A stretch of DNA of 64,000 bases from Pseudofulvibacter geojedonensis (GCF_042675745.1 NZ_JBHTJM010000009.1:372001-436000), one strand, 5' to 3'. Positions 52,866-60,835 are shown, counted from the stretch's first letter. The notes: generated by a model from the letters alone, not told the origin. Translations and numbers: made by a program.

Positions 52866-53849
52866 TTAATTCAATTTCAAAGACCTTACCATAGCTTCTA
52901 GCTCAAACATAAAATCTCTTTTATTAATCTGAGGAGCATACGTAAACCCTTCTATTACCAATTGCCTATTATTCTTATCGTCGTTAATGATATAATTCAC
53001 ATAAGGTCCTGCCATAAAATCATTTTTCACATCCCAAGTTCCTCTTGTCTCTAAAGCACTCATTCCTGCAACGGTTGTAGGTTGCATAATAGGTGTAAAA
53101 GCTTTTTCTGTAATCATATAACTACCATCTATTGGACCAGGAATATGAGCTTTACCAATTGAATCTCTCATTTTTACAATATTAGTAATTGCTAAGCTGT
53201 CATTTTTTATATAATTTTTAGGCAACTCATAAATCATTAAATTCATATCACCATTTTTAATGTCTTTACGCAACCACATAAAATTATCTTTATTTTTAGC
53301 TACACGATAACTAAATAACACCGATAAATCTATACCAAAAGCATCGTTAATAACATTTCCTTTATCAAAAGGATTCTTATTCATTTGAGCAACCTTATAA
53401 TCTAATTCTGTCTGCTTTAACTTAGCTAACATTTCTGTGGCATTCTCTTTTAAAACTGCTACAATTTCTTCTTTATTTTTTCCGGTAATTATGATTCCTG
53501 TCTGTGGAGAGGCATATACATCTGTAACATATTTAACTCCTTTTTCTTCTCCTTCTTTAATTTCGACAAAAGTTCTTGTTTTCTTAACAAACTCATGAAA
53601 AGCTTTAGGTAACATCTGCGTTAAATCAAATCTAGGTTCTTCCTGTGGTAAACCATAAACTACTCCAGCAAAAATATCTCTCGTTGTATCACCAACAGAG
53701 CCATTCCATAAATTATTAGTAGTTACAATAGTTAATTTGTTTAATGTTCCGCCAGAGGCTGGAAGAGACTTACCTTTTTTTTCATTTTTTTTATCATTAC
53801 AAGCAGCAATGGCTATCACTACAAATAGAATAGAAAATAATTTCTTCAT
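52866..53849 (-). CDS. DUF4837 family lipoprotein
   Basis: 327 aa. Lipoprotein signal with cysteine in IAIAACNDKKN (C17), then a charged linker and a globular domain rich in mixed alpha/beta elements, including FMWLRKDIKNGDMNLMIYEL and YMITEKAFTPIMQPTTVAGM. These match my memory of the DUF4837 family, widespread in Bacteroidota and without known function. The gene is 59 bp downstream of the lytic transglycosylase gene, a pairing that hints at an envelope role. There are no catalytic motifs I can name. Confidence 0.8.
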   Translation of the reverse strand: MKKLFSILFVVIAIAACNDKKNEKKGKSLPASGGTLNKLTIVTTNNLWNGSVGDTTRDIFAGVVYGLPQEEPRFDLTQMLPKAFHEFVKKTRTFVEIKEGEEKGVKYVTDVYASPQTGIIITGKNKEEIVAVLKENATEMLAKLKQTELDYKVAQMNKNPFDKGNVINDAFGIDLSVLFSYRVAKNKDNFMWLRKDIKNGDMNLMIYELPKNYIKNDSLAITNIVKMRDSIGKAHIPGPIDGSYMITEKAFTPIMQPTTVAGMSALETRGTWDVKNDFMAGPYVNYIINDDKNNRQLVIEGFTYAPQINKRDFMFELEAMVRSLKLN

Positions 53850-53908
53850 TTTTTAAGTATATAAGATGGTTCTTTAGTGTTAAAGATTTAATCAAAAACA
53901 ATACCGTT

Positions 53909-55693
53909 TTACCCTTTTGGTATTTTTAAAATCATTCCGGGTTTTAAACTATTGCTTCTGAGTTTATTATGTTGTTTGATATTATCTGCAGATACACCTG
54001 GATATTTTTTAGCAATTCCATAAAGTGTATCGCCAGAGCGCACTTTATAGCTTCCAGCTGTTTTGTAACTAGTTTTACTACTAGACGAACTTGTATTAGT
54101 AGATTTTTTCTTTTTAGGAACTTTTATCGGATGATTTGGGTAAATAATTAATCGCTGACCTATTCTTAGGTTATTAGATTTTAAACCATTCCAACGTTTA
54201 ATTTTACTAACTCCAACTCCATATCTTCTTGCAATTTTTCCTAAAAAATCTCCTTTTCTAACTCTATATCTAATTCTATTAGGAGTATTTACTAAATCAT
54301 CTAATGGTTTTTCTCTGGTATTAAATGCTTGATGAGCATAATCGTAAATTTCATTTTCATGAGAAACAAACTTACCAATGTATTGCTTTGGCAGTCTCAA
54401 CAAATAATTCTCTCCTTTTACTACCGGTATAATATCTAATTTATAAGATGGGTTTAAAAACTGAAGATCTTCCATCTTAATATCGAATAGTTGAGAAACA
54501 TGCTCTAAACCTAATTTCTTTCTTACACGTATAGTATCTGTTTCAAAATAACGTACTTCGGGTACTTCAGGTTTAAAATTATGTTCCTTTGCATATTCAA
54601 ATACATACATAGTGGCCTGAAATATTGGTACATATCCTGCAGTTTCTCTTGGTAAAAACGGACGTATATTCCAATAATTTTCATGTCCTCCAGAGCGTCG
54701 AATGGCTTTAGATACATTTCCAGGACCAGAATTATACGATGCTAATGCCAAATCCCAATCGCCAAATCGTTTGTAAACTCTTGTTAGATATTCACAAGCT
54801 GCAATAGTAGATTTTTCTAAATCGCTACGTTCATCTACATACGAATTTACATCTAAGCCATGTTCTTTACCTGTTGGATACATAAACTGCCATAAACCTG
54901 TTGCCCCTACTCTAGATTTAGCTCTAGGGTTTAAAGCAGATTCAACAATTGCCAAATACTTAATTTCTAGAGGCATGTTATGTGCGTCTAAAATCTTTTC
55001 GAAATGAGGAAAGTAAAACTCACTTAAAGCCATTAAGCGTTCTAAAGATTTTTTTCTATTCTTTAAGAATCGTTTAATAACACTATGTAAAATAGGATTG
55101 TATTCTATATGAAAAGGTGTTTTATCGTTTAACCTCGCCAAACGATTTATTAAGGTGTCTTTAGGTAAATCTGGGTAATATAGTGTATCTGTTACCTCTG
55201 CTAATCGAATATTATTTACTGTTGCATATAAATCGTTACTATACAAATCTTTAAGCCAAAGACTATCTATATTTTTAGCATAATCGTGATCTGGTACATT
55301 CTGAATTTTAGCTTTTAACTTATCGAATTTTATTTTCAGTAACTCTTTAGCGTCTAAAGTATCTATAACTACATAAGTAGAGTCATTCTCTCTTCTTCTA
55401 ATGAATGAAACATCATCTTTTTGTATGGTATCTATAATTGGCTTAACAATTATTTCTTTATTAACTAAATCTAAATTCTTCTTTATAAGAGTATCTTTTG
55501 TTACTACAGAAAGGCTGTCTTTTATTTTCTCTGATATATTTATTCTCTTTACAGAATCCTTATGTACTATTTGAGTAGCTTGCTCAATCAGTGTATCTTT
55601 TATTTTTTCAGGTGCTGGAACAGAGTCTAATGTAATTTCTTGTCCGTAAGAAATAGAAATTAATAAGAAGAAAAATATATAGTGAATTTTCAT
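53909..55693 (-). CDS. mltD: Lytic transglycosylase with two LysM domains (MltD-like)
   Basis: 594 aa periplasmic or outer-membrane enzyme cutting glycan strands of peptidoglycan. Signal peptide to about residue 17 (FFFLLISISYGQ), then a 150-residue low-complexity region with repeated DTLI/KDSL segments, an SLT domain at about 235-350 with catalytic glutamate in IVESALNP (near 250) and ATGLWQFM and ASYNSGPGNV after it, and two LysM peptidoglycan-binding modules at about 475-519 and 548-594 joined by a Ser/Lys linker. This is the MltD layout. A 534-bp upstream gap holds a candidate small RNA on the same strand. Confidence 0.93.
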   Translation of the reverse strand: MKIHYIFFFLLISISYGQEITLDSVPAPEKIKDTLIEQATQIVHKDSVKRINISEKIKDSLSVVTKDTLIKKNLDLVNKEIIVKPIIDTIQKDDVSFIRRRENDSTYVVIDTLDAKELLKIKFDKLKAKIQNVPDHDYAKNIDSLWLKDLYSNDLYATVNNIRLAEVTDTLYYPDLPKDTLINRLARLNDKTPFHIEYNPILHSVIKRFLKNRKKSLERLMALSEFYFPHFEKILDAHNMPLEIKYLAIVESALNPRAKSRVGATGLWQFMYPTGKEHGLDVNSYVDERSDLEKSTIAACEYLTRVYKRFGDWDLALASYNSGPGNVSKAIRRSGGHENYWNIRPFLPRETAGYVPIFQATMYVFEYAKEHNFKPEVPEVRYFETDTIRVRKKLGLEHVSQLFDIKMEDLQFLNPSYKLDIIPVVKGENYLLRLPKQYIGKFVSHENEIYDYAHQAFNTREKPLDDLVNTPNRIRYRVRKGDFLGKIARRYGVGVSKIKRWNGLKSNNLRIGQRLIIYPNHPIKVPKKKKSTNTSSSSSKTSYKTAGSYKVRSGDTLYGIAKKYPGVSADNIKQHNKLRSNSLKPGMILKIPKG

Positions 55694-55749
55694 AGTTTTT
55701 ATTGGTTACAACGGAATTCTTGCTAAAATAGTGTAAAATTTTAAATCGT

Positions 55750-56046
55750 AACATAAACAAATAAAGCAAGACTAATGTCCTGCTTTATAAGTACAACCAA
55801 AAATAATTCTGTTAAGTAATCTAAATAAGTTTATTTTATTAACCCAAAATTATAAACACAATGAAAGAACGTTACTACTTAACAAGTACAAATCTAACTC
55901 AATAAAACACGGTTATCATTAATTAAAAGTTGTGCTTGAGTTATGAAAAAGTTAGCTGAATATACAACTCCCTTAAGTTCATTTAGTTTGCTTTTTATTT
56001 TCAATTTTTACATCATTAATGGCTAATCAATTTATAAAAATTCGGG
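55750..56046 (-). ncRNA. Candidate structured small RNA (or long 5' leader of mltD)
   Basis: The 534-bp gap 55694-56227 has no good ORF, but on the minus strand it holds a promoter (56049-56077), a run of stems and a hairpin with a U-rich tail (55762-55787). Stems read from the sequence: AATTTTTA (56003-56010) with TAAAAATT (56035-56042); AGTTGT (55928-55933) with ACAACT (55964-55969); TGTTAAGTA (55810-55818) with TACTTAACA (55876-55884); and nested inside the last, GTTTAT (55829-55834) with ATAAAC (55852-55857). Together this suggests a transcript of about 290 nt. It does not show tmRNA, RNase P or SRP RNA motifs. The alternative is a structured 5' leader of the transglycosylase gene 57 bp further on. 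Confidence 0.45.
55762..55787 (-). terminator. Hairpin closing the candidate small RNA
   Basis: Arms TAAAGCAAGAC (55762-55772) and GTCCTGCTTTA (55777-55787) with a TAAT loop. On the plus strand there is one A-C mismatch, but on the minus strand that position is a G-U pair, so the 11-bp stem folds fully only in minus-strand RNA, where it is followed by TTTGTTT. This strand preference supports a minus-strand terminator or attenuator. Confidence 0.6.
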
Positions 56047-56048
56047 CG

Positions 56049-56077
56049 CAAAAGTAATATTTTTTATGCTTGCACAA
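56049..56077 (-). promoter_or_regulatory. Promoter of the candidate small RNA
   Basis: On the minus strand TTG (56077-56075), an 18-nt spacer and TACTTTTG (56056-56049), a perfect -7 element followed by CGCCCG. Start predicted near 56045, right at the first stem of the candidate RNA and about 350 nt before the transglycosylase ATG. Confidence 0.6.
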
Positions 56078-56181
56078 TATTTACAAATTGTTAATTTACA
56101 GTTATTTAAAGATGAAGTGTTGAAATTATCCGACGAAAAACGTGTTTTTTACAAACTATTTTCATACATTTAGTATTCTGT

Positions 56182-56196
56182 TGGCATAATAATTGA
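56182..56196 (+). promoter_or_regulatory. Sigma-54-like promoter before the 92-aa gene
   Basis: TGGCATAATAATTGA has the -24 TGGCA and -12 TTG elements of a sigma-54 promoter with the correct spacing (first G of GG to G of the -12 element is 12 bp). Mismatches are at the CG after TGGCA and at the C of TTGC. Predicted start near 56208, 20 nt before the ATG at 56228. No TAnnTTTG element fits better; TACATTTAG at 56165 is a weaker alternative. Confidence 0.4.
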
Positions 56197-56227
56197 ATAA
56201 TTATAAGCACACCAATAGTTAGTTACT

Positions 56228-56506
56228 ATGAATCATCAAGCTTTATTAGACAAACAAATTCATATTCTTTCTTCATCAAATTCAATTGATGAAAAAAGAG
56301 GTTTGGGTGCAGAAATATTAGAACTTTTTAAAGAGGCTAGTAGTTCTGTTGAAATTCCAGTTGCTGTAAAACTAAATGCCATGTTAGCCTTAAGAGAGGC
56401 TATAGATGAGTTTATTATTCACGATAATACTGTAAGTAGAACTGCTTTAGAAAATAATTACCAATATATTAGTAATTTGTTATACAACAGCGAAGAAGCT
56501 GCTTAA
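56228..56506 (+). CDS. Small hypothetical protein, 92 aa
   Basis: Acidic and helical throughout, no signal peptide, no membrane segment, no cysteine. The sequence has regularly spaced leucines and alanines (VAVKLNAMLALREAIDEFI at about 41-59) compatible with a helical bundle or a protein-binding role. I do not recognise a family. Codon use and the clear start make it a believable gene, as does the promoter-like site before it. It stands alone: an antisense-oriented hairpin follows at 56547 and the next gene has its own -7 element. Confidence 0.7.
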   Translation: MNHQALLDKQIHILSSSNSIDEKRGLGAEILELFKEASSSVEIPVAVKLNAMLALREAIDEFIIHDNTVSRTALENNYQYISNLLYNSEEAA

Positions 56507-56546
56507 ACAGTTATATTAACTCTTAAAAATTTTGATAAATAAAAAA

Positions 56547-56570
56547 CAAAGCCCTCCGAAGAGAGCTTTG
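56547..56570 (-). terminator. Hairpin with terminator form on the minus strand
   Basis: Arms CAAAGCCCTC (56547-56556) and GAGAGCTTTG (56561-56570). In plus-strand RNA one C-A mismatch breaks the stem and no U-tract follows. In minus-strand RNA the stem is complete with a G-U pair, has a TTCG loop and is followed by TTTTTTATTT. It would stop antisense transcription entering the 92-aa gene, though no minus-strand gene lies upstream. Confidence 0.5.
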
Positions 56571-56670
56571 AACCCAATATTAAAATCTTACACGAGATTC
56601 TTTAATACAATAATGAAACAAGTACCTTTTTAAAAACCCTACCTTTATTATTAATTTTATAAAACCTTCG

Positions 56671-56678
56671 TATCTTAG
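56671..56678 (+). promoter_or_regulatory. Candidate -7 element for the gene at 56696
   Basis: TATCTTAG, one base off TAnnTTTG and identical to the element before the gene at 58528. Predicted start near 56682, leader about 14 nt. No clear -33 element. Confidence 0.4.
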
Positions 56679-56695
56679 TTCATAAATATTCAATA

Positions 56696-57190
56696 ATGAA
56701 AAATCTATTTTACATTCTCTGCTTCCTATCATTTTTTGCCAATGCTCAAGAAAATGTATTAGAAAAAACCTTTTCTAATTTGATTAATAAAACTTGGTTT
56801 GCAGAAGGTAATTGGGGAGACGGAAGTAAATTTAAACAACAAGTTACATTTTCTTACTCGCTAGACAAAACAATTATTCTTGCTAATGCTAAAGGGTATA
56901 CTAATAAAGAACAAACTAAGTACGGTAATAGAACTCATGGTATAAGAAAGTTTAATTCAGAAACCAATACCATAGAGTTTTGGGAGTTCGATGTTTTTGG
57001 CGGACTTACAAAAGGGAATGTGTTTTTAGAAAATAAGAATATTGTATACCAATATCTATACGGAAAATCTATTGTTACAGATATGTGGGAATATGTAAAT
57101 GATAATACTTATAATTTTATTGTTGGTAATTATGTTAATGGTAAATGGAATCAAAAATATTTAGAAACCAAATTCAACCTAGTTAGATAA
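56696..57190 (+). CDS. Secreted hypothetical protein, 164 aa
   Basis: Signal peptide MKNLFYILCFLSFFANAQ, then a single beta-rich domain of about 145 residues with GNWGDGSKFKQQVTF, NTIEFWEFDVFGGLTKGNVF and DMWEYVNDNTYNF. The repeated W/F-containing strands recall lipocalin-like proteins of unknown function (DUF1579 or DUF6265 type), a resemblance judged by eye. It should be periplasmic. Its stop overlaps the start of the acetyltransferase gene (TAATG), so the two are translated together. Confidence 0.7.
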   Translation: MKNLFYILCFLSFFANAQENVLEKTFSNLINKTWFAEGNWGDGSKFKQQVTFSYSLDKTIILANAKGYTNKEQTKYGNRTHGIRKFNSETNTIEFWEFDVFGGLTKGNVFLENKNIVYQYLYGKSIVTDMWEYVNDNTYNFIVGNYVNGKWNQKYLETKFNLVR

Positions 57191-57714
57191 TGAACAATAA
57201 ATACTTATCTTTTACTACTGAAAGATTAATTTTAAAGCCAACTTCTTTAGATGATGCAGAATTTATTTTAGCATTACACAATACACCTTTATGGTTGCAA
57301 TTTATTGGCGATAGAAAAACACATACTATTGAAGATGCTAAAAACTACATAAAAACTAAAATGTTACCACAATTGCATAAGTTTGGTTATGGTAATTATA
57401 CTGTAATTAGAAAAAAAGATAATGCAAAAATAGGTACATGTGGTTTATTTAACAGAGATGGGGTAGAAGGCATCGATATTGGTTTTGCTTTCTTACCAGA
57501 TTATCATAACCAAGGCTATGCTTATGAAAGTGCTAACATAATTAAAGAAGCTGCTATTACTAATTTCAATATAAAACAATTAAGTGCTATTACTATGAAA
57601 GAAAACTTAAATTCACAAAAATTATTAGAAAAATTAGGTTTGGTTTATATTAAAGACATTTTAATACCAGATGATAATGAACTATTAATGCTTTATAAAT
57701 TAGTGAAAAATTAA
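57190..57714 (+). CDS. GNAT family N-acetyltransferase (RimJ/RimL-like)
   Basis: 174 aa. Begins with the RimJ/RimL-type TERLILKPTSLDDAEFILAL (residues 9-28). The acetyl-CoA binding motif A is in FAFLPDYHNQGYAYESANII, with the Q-x-x-G-x-A-like NQGYAYE loop at about 115-121, and motif B follows in ITMKENLNSQKLLEKLGL. Substrate unknown; members acetylate ribosomal proteins, antibiotics or small amines. Coupled by a 1-bp overlap to the secreted protein gene before it. Confidence 0.88.
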   Translation: MNNKYLSFTTERLILKPTSLDDAEFILALHNTPLWLQFIGDRKTHTIEDAKNYIKTKMLPQLHKFGYGNYTVIRKKDNAKIGTCGLFNRDGVEGIDIGFAFLPDYHNQGYAYESANIIKEAAITNFNIKQLSAITMKENLNSQKLLEKLGLVYIKDILIPDDNELLMLYKLVKN

Positions 57715-57774
57715 TTTATATTAGTAAACACTCCTTTTTTAACTTTACTTTTTAATATCAAATCTTTAAATAAA

Positions 57775-57806
57775 TTTTGTTTTGAGATTTGTCTTTTTTA
57801 ATTTAG
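57775..57806 (+). promoter_or_regulatory. Promoter of the outer-membrane gene at 57833
   Basis: TTTTG (57775-57779), a spacer of exactly 19 nt, and TAATTTAG (57799-57806), one base off the -7 consensus. Predicted start near 57810 with a leader of about 23 nt. One of the better promoters in the window. Confidence 0.6.
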
Positions 57807-57832
57807 AATTATTCATTTAACTATATATAATT

Positions 57833-58306
57833 ATGAGAAAAATAACAGTATTACTAACATTTTTATGCTTTGGTTTATTTGTTAACGCACAAGAAATTTC
57901 AGAAAATGCTATCGGATTACGTTTAGGTGACAGCGACGGGTTAGGTGCCGAAATATCTTATCAAAGAGCAATTGGCAGTAATAACAGAATAGAAGCTGAC
58001 TTAGGATGGAGAAACTCTAAAGATGTAGATGCTTTTAAATTAACCGGACTTTACCAATGGGTATGGAATATTGATGGAAATTTTAACTGGTACGCTGGTG
58101 CCGGTGGAGGTATTGTAAGCTGGAGTCATGATAAATCTGATTCAAGTGGTACAGCCATTTTTGCTGCTGGGGATGTAGGTATAGAATATAATTTTGATAT
58201 TCCTTTATTGTTATCATTAGATATACGACCAGAATTAGGTTTTGATGATAAATACAGTGACGATTTAGACTTAGATATTGCCTTAGGTATTAGATATCAA
58301 TTCTAG
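57833..58306 (+). CDS. Outer-membrane beta-barrel protein, 157 aa
   Basis: Signal peptide to about residue 19 (CFGLFVNAQ), then alternating amphipathic strands with glycine-rich turns (GLRLGDSDGLGAEISYQRAI, NWYAGAGGGIVSW, LDIRPELGFDD). It ends in the aromatic-terminal strand ALGIRYQF, the C-terminal phenylalanine being typical for BAM-dependent insertion. About eight strands fit the length, OmpA/OmpW-sized. No function is evident. It is a single-gene unit between its own promoter and a strong terminator. Confidence 0.8.
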   Translation: MRKITVLLTFLCFGLFVNAQEISENAIGLRLGDSDGLGAEISYQRAIGSNNRIEADLGWRNSKDVDAFKLTGLYQWVWNIDGNFNWYAGAGGGIVSWSHDKSDSSGTAIFAAGDVGIEYNFDIPLLLSLDIRPELGFDDKYSDDLDLDIALGIRYQF

Positions 58307-58331
58307 TTATTTGAAACCTATATAATACTAA

Positions 58332-58370
58332 AAACAGCTCGCTAATTAAAAAGCGAGCTGTTTCTTTTTT
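58332..58370 (+). terminator. Rho-independent terminator
   Basis: Perfect 12-bp stem AAACAGCTCGCT (58332-58343) and AGCGAGCTGTTT (58352-58363), 8-nt loop, followed by CTTTTTT. Ends the outer-membrane gene 26 bp past its stop. Confidence 0.88.
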
Positions 58371-58514
58371 AATACTCCTTAATTAGGATTATCATTTTAC
58401 TATTTTATTAATCCTGGGCTGAATTATCCAAATACCAATGGGGTAAAAACAGATGATTCTACTTAATCTATACTGTTTGCAAACTCATATTTTCTTACCA
58501 AATAAGATTATTTG

Positions 58515-58522
58515 TATCTTAG
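58515..58522 (+). promoter_or_regulatory. Candidate -7 element deciding the start of the gene at 58528
   Basis: TATCTTAG, one base off TAnnTTTG. The predicted start near 58526 coincides with the ATG at 58528, so the mRNA would be almost leaderless. It rules against an in-frame ATG at 58453, which would be upstream of transcription. Confidence 0.45.
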
Positions 58523-58527
58523 AATTT

Positions 58528-59496
58528 ATGATACACAAACTTCATTTTTCAATTGACATTAAAGCAGATACTAAGCTTATCTGGAAGGCACTATGGAATG
58601 ATCATTATTATCGTAATTGGACTGGTGTTTTTTTTGAAGGCTCTCATGCTGTTACTAATAATTGGGAAGAAGGGAGTATTGTACATTTTCTTGCTCCAGA
58701 CAAAAACGGTATTTACAGTAATATAGAAAAACACATACCCAATAAAACCATCCTTTTTAAACATATTGGATTGGTAAAAGAGGGGAAGGAAATAGCTATT
58801 GATGATGAAACTAAAAAATGGACTGGAGCTTCAGAAAGTTATACCTTAACGGAAGAAAAAGATTATAATATTCTTACTGTAGAAATAGATGTTCTTGACG
58901 AACATTTAGACTTTATGAAAGAGACTTTTCCAAAAGCACTAGAAAGAATAAAAAGTAATTGTAACTCTATTTCAAGTTTTAATCTTGATGAAGCTGTTAG
59001 CTTACTAAGTTCAACTCCAACTACTTTGATTTCGTTCTTAAAAGATTTACCTGAAAATTGGATTCATCAAAATGAAGGAGAAAATACTTGGAGTCCGTTT
59101 GATATTATAGGACATTTAATTCATGGTGAAAAGACTGACTGGATACCTAGAACTCGGATTATTTTAGAAAACCATTCCGACAAAAAATTTGCCCCTTTTG
59201 ATCGCTTTGCTCAGTTTGAAAATAGTAAGGGAAAAACACTTCATGAATTGTTAATGGAGTTCAAAAAACTAAGGAAAGAAAATCTTATTTTTTTAAAAAC
59301 ATTAAAAATAACTGAACAAGACCTTCTTAAAGAAGGCATACATCCCGAATTTGGCACTGTTACTTTACAACAATTACTAGCTACATGGGTAACTCATGAC
59401 TTAGGGCATATTGCTCAAATAGCTAAGGTAATGGCTAAAAAATATAAAAATGAAGTAGGTCCTTGGTCTGCTTATATTAAAATAGTAAACGAATAA
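58528..59496 (+). CDS. SRPBCC (AHSA1-like) and DinB domain fusion protein
   Basis: 322 aa from the ATG at 58528 (MIHKLHFSIDIKADTKLIWK); an earlier in-frame ATG at 58453 adds 25 residues that do not look like protein of this family. Residues 1-145 are an SRPBCC/AHSA1 ligand-binding domain (LIWKALWNDHYYRNWTGVFF). Residues about 160-322 are a DinB-like four-helix bundle with candidate metal-binding histidines in FDIIGHLIHGE and in HDLGHIAQIAK. DinB-like proteins often are metal-dependent thiol transferases, and AHSA1 domains bind hydrophobic ligands. Joint function is unknown. It shares a bidirectional terminator with pgk. Confidence 0.82.
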   Translation: MIHKLHFSIDIKADTKLIWKALWNDHYYRNWTGVFFEGSHAVTNNWEEGSIVHFLAPDKNGIYSNIEKHIPNKTILFKHIGLVKEGKEIAIDDETKKWTGASESYTLTEEKDYNILTVEIDVLDEHLDFMKETFPKALERIKSNCNSISSFNLDEAVSLLSSTPTTLISFLKDLPENWIHQNEGENTWSPFDIIGHLIHGEKTDWIPRTRIILENHSDKKFAPFDRFAQFENSKGKTLHELLMEFKKLRKENLIFLKTLKITEQDLLKEGIHPEFGTVTLQQLLATWVTHDLGHIAQIAKVMAKKYKNEVGPWSAYIKIVNE

Positions 59497-59507
59497 ACGT
59501 CATAAAA

Positions 59508-59530
59508 AAAGCCCTCAAAAAGAGAGCTTT
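59508..59530. terminator. Bidirectional terminator between the convergent genes
   Basis: AAAGCCCTC (59508-59516), A5 loop, GAGAGCTTT (59522-59530). On the minus strand (pgk side) the stem is complete through a G-U pair and is followed by TTTTTTT; on the plus strand there is one C-A mismatch. The arms are the same as in the hairpin at 56547. Confidence 0.75.
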
Positions 59531-59552
59531 TATATAATTTATTCAATAATTT

Positions 59553-60740
59553 TTAAGCTAATATAGCTGCAATGCCTGGTAATGTTTTTCCTTCTAAACT
59601 TTCTAACATTGCACCACCACCTGTACTTACATAACTTACTTTATCTGTAAATCCAAATTGCTTAGCAGCAGCAACAGAATCACCTCCTCCTACTAAAGAG
59701 AAAGCACCATTATTTGTAGCACTTGCAATAGCATTACCTAAAGCTATCGTGCCTTTAGAAAAGTTTTCTAATTCAAAAACTCCTAATGGCCCGTTCCATA
59801 ATATAGTTTTAGAATTAGCTAATACATCAGCAAACTTTTTATTAGTTGCTTCTCCTACATCTAAGCCCATCCAACCATCAGGTATTTTAGTTGTATCAAC
59901 TACCTGAGTATTAGCATCGTTAGAAAAAGCATCTGCAATTAATGCATCTTCTGGTAAATGAATCTGTACTCCTTTTTCTTCAGCTTGTTTTAAAATACTT
60001 TTTGCTAAATCTAAATAATCATCTTCTACTAAAGAGTTTCCTATTTCTCCACCTAAAGCTTTAATAAAAGTAAAAGTCATTCCACCGCCAACTATAATGT
60101 GGTCTACTTTGTCTAAAATATTTTCTATGATCGTTATCTTAGAAGATACTTTTGCGCCACCTAAAATGGCTGTAACAGGCTTTTCACCTGTTTTCATTAC
60201 CTTATCTATACTTTCAATTTCTTTGGCTAATAAATTACCAAAACATTTATTTCCTTCAAAAAACTCAGCTATAACTGCTGTAGAAGCATGCGCTCTATGA
60301 GCAGTACCAAAAGCATCATTTACATAAATATCTCCCAATTTAGCTAATTGCTCAGCAAAAGCTTTATCTCCCTTTTTCTCTTCTTCATGAAAACGTAAAT
60401 TTTCTAATAACAAAATTTCTCCATCTTGTAAATTAGCTATAGCTTCTTCTGCATCTGCTCCTATGCAGTTATTTACAAACTTACATTCAACACCTATTAC
60501 TTCAGATACTTTACTGATAATGTGACGCAAAGAAAACTCATCTTGAACACCTTTTGGTCTTCCTAAGTGTGACATCAATACGCAACTACCTCCATCTTCT
60601 AAAATCTTAATAATTGTAGGCTTCGCTGCTTCAATTCTAGTAGCATCTGTTACCTTAAATTCGTCATTTAACGGCACATTAAAATCTACTCTTATTAAAG
60701 CCTTTTTATTCGAAAAGTTGATATCTTGAATTGTTGTCAT
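59553..60740 (-). CDS. pgk: Phosphoglycerate kinase
   Basis: Glycolytic enzyme passing phosphate from 1,3-bisphosphoglycerate to ADP. From the ATG at 60740 the protein has 395 aa, the normal length. It opens MTTIQDINFSNKKALIRVDF, followed by the signature VLMSHLGRPKG near 56-66 and the C-terminal nucleotide-site block FSLVGGGDSVAAAKQFG. A longer reading from an ATG at 60776 adds 12 non-family residues and begins upstream of the -7 element at 60757-60764, so I reject it. Monocistronic, convergent with the SRPBCC-DinB gene. Confidence 0.97.
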   Translation of the reverse strand: MTTIQDINFSNKKALIRVDFNVPLNDEFKVTDATRIEAAKPTIIKILEDGGSCVLMSHLGRPKGVQDEFSLRHIISKVSEVIGVECKFVNNCIGADAEEAIANLQDGEILLLENLRFHEEEKKGDKAFAEQLAKLGDIYVNDAFGTAHRAHASTAVIAEFFEGNKCFGNLLAKEIESIDKVMKTGEKPVTAILGGAKVSSKITIIENILDKVDHIIVGGGMTFTFIKALGGEIGNSLVEDDYLDLAKSILKQAEEKGVQIHLPEDALIADAFSNDANTQVVDTTKIPDGWMGLDVGEATNKKFADVLANSKTILWNGPLGVFELENFSKGTIALGNAIASATNNGAFSLVGGGDSVAAAKQFGFTDKVSYVSTGGGAMLESLEGKTLPGIAAILA

Positions 60741-60756
60741 GTTGTTTATTTTTTGG

Positions 60757-60764
60757 CAAAGGTA
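60757..60764 (-). promoter_or_regulatory. Candidate -7 element of pgk
   Basis: TACCTTTG on the minus strand, a perfect TAnnTTTG match. Predicted start near 60753 and a leader of about 13 nt before the ATG at 60740. No TTG at the 19-bp position. Confidence 0.6.
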
Positions 60765-60835
60765 GGAAAAAATCAAGGTTTTAAAATAAAAGGTTTTGGC
60801 TTAATAATTCTACTATTTAAAACTTAAAAAAACAC

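Noticed and set aside
55861..55905. 14-codon open frame beginning ATGAAAGAACG in the gap upstream of the transglycosylase gene
   Set aside because: Too short, no promoter or ribosome site in front, and it overlaps a stem of the candidate RNA on the other strand.
58453..58527. N-terminal extension of the SRPBCC-DinB protein from an earlier ATG
   Set aside because: The extension does not fit the family and starts upstream of the -7 element at 58515.
60741..60776. 12-residue N-terminal extension of phosphoglycerate kinase
   Set aside because: The family N-terminus begins at the ATG at 60740 and a perfect -7 element lies inside the extension.
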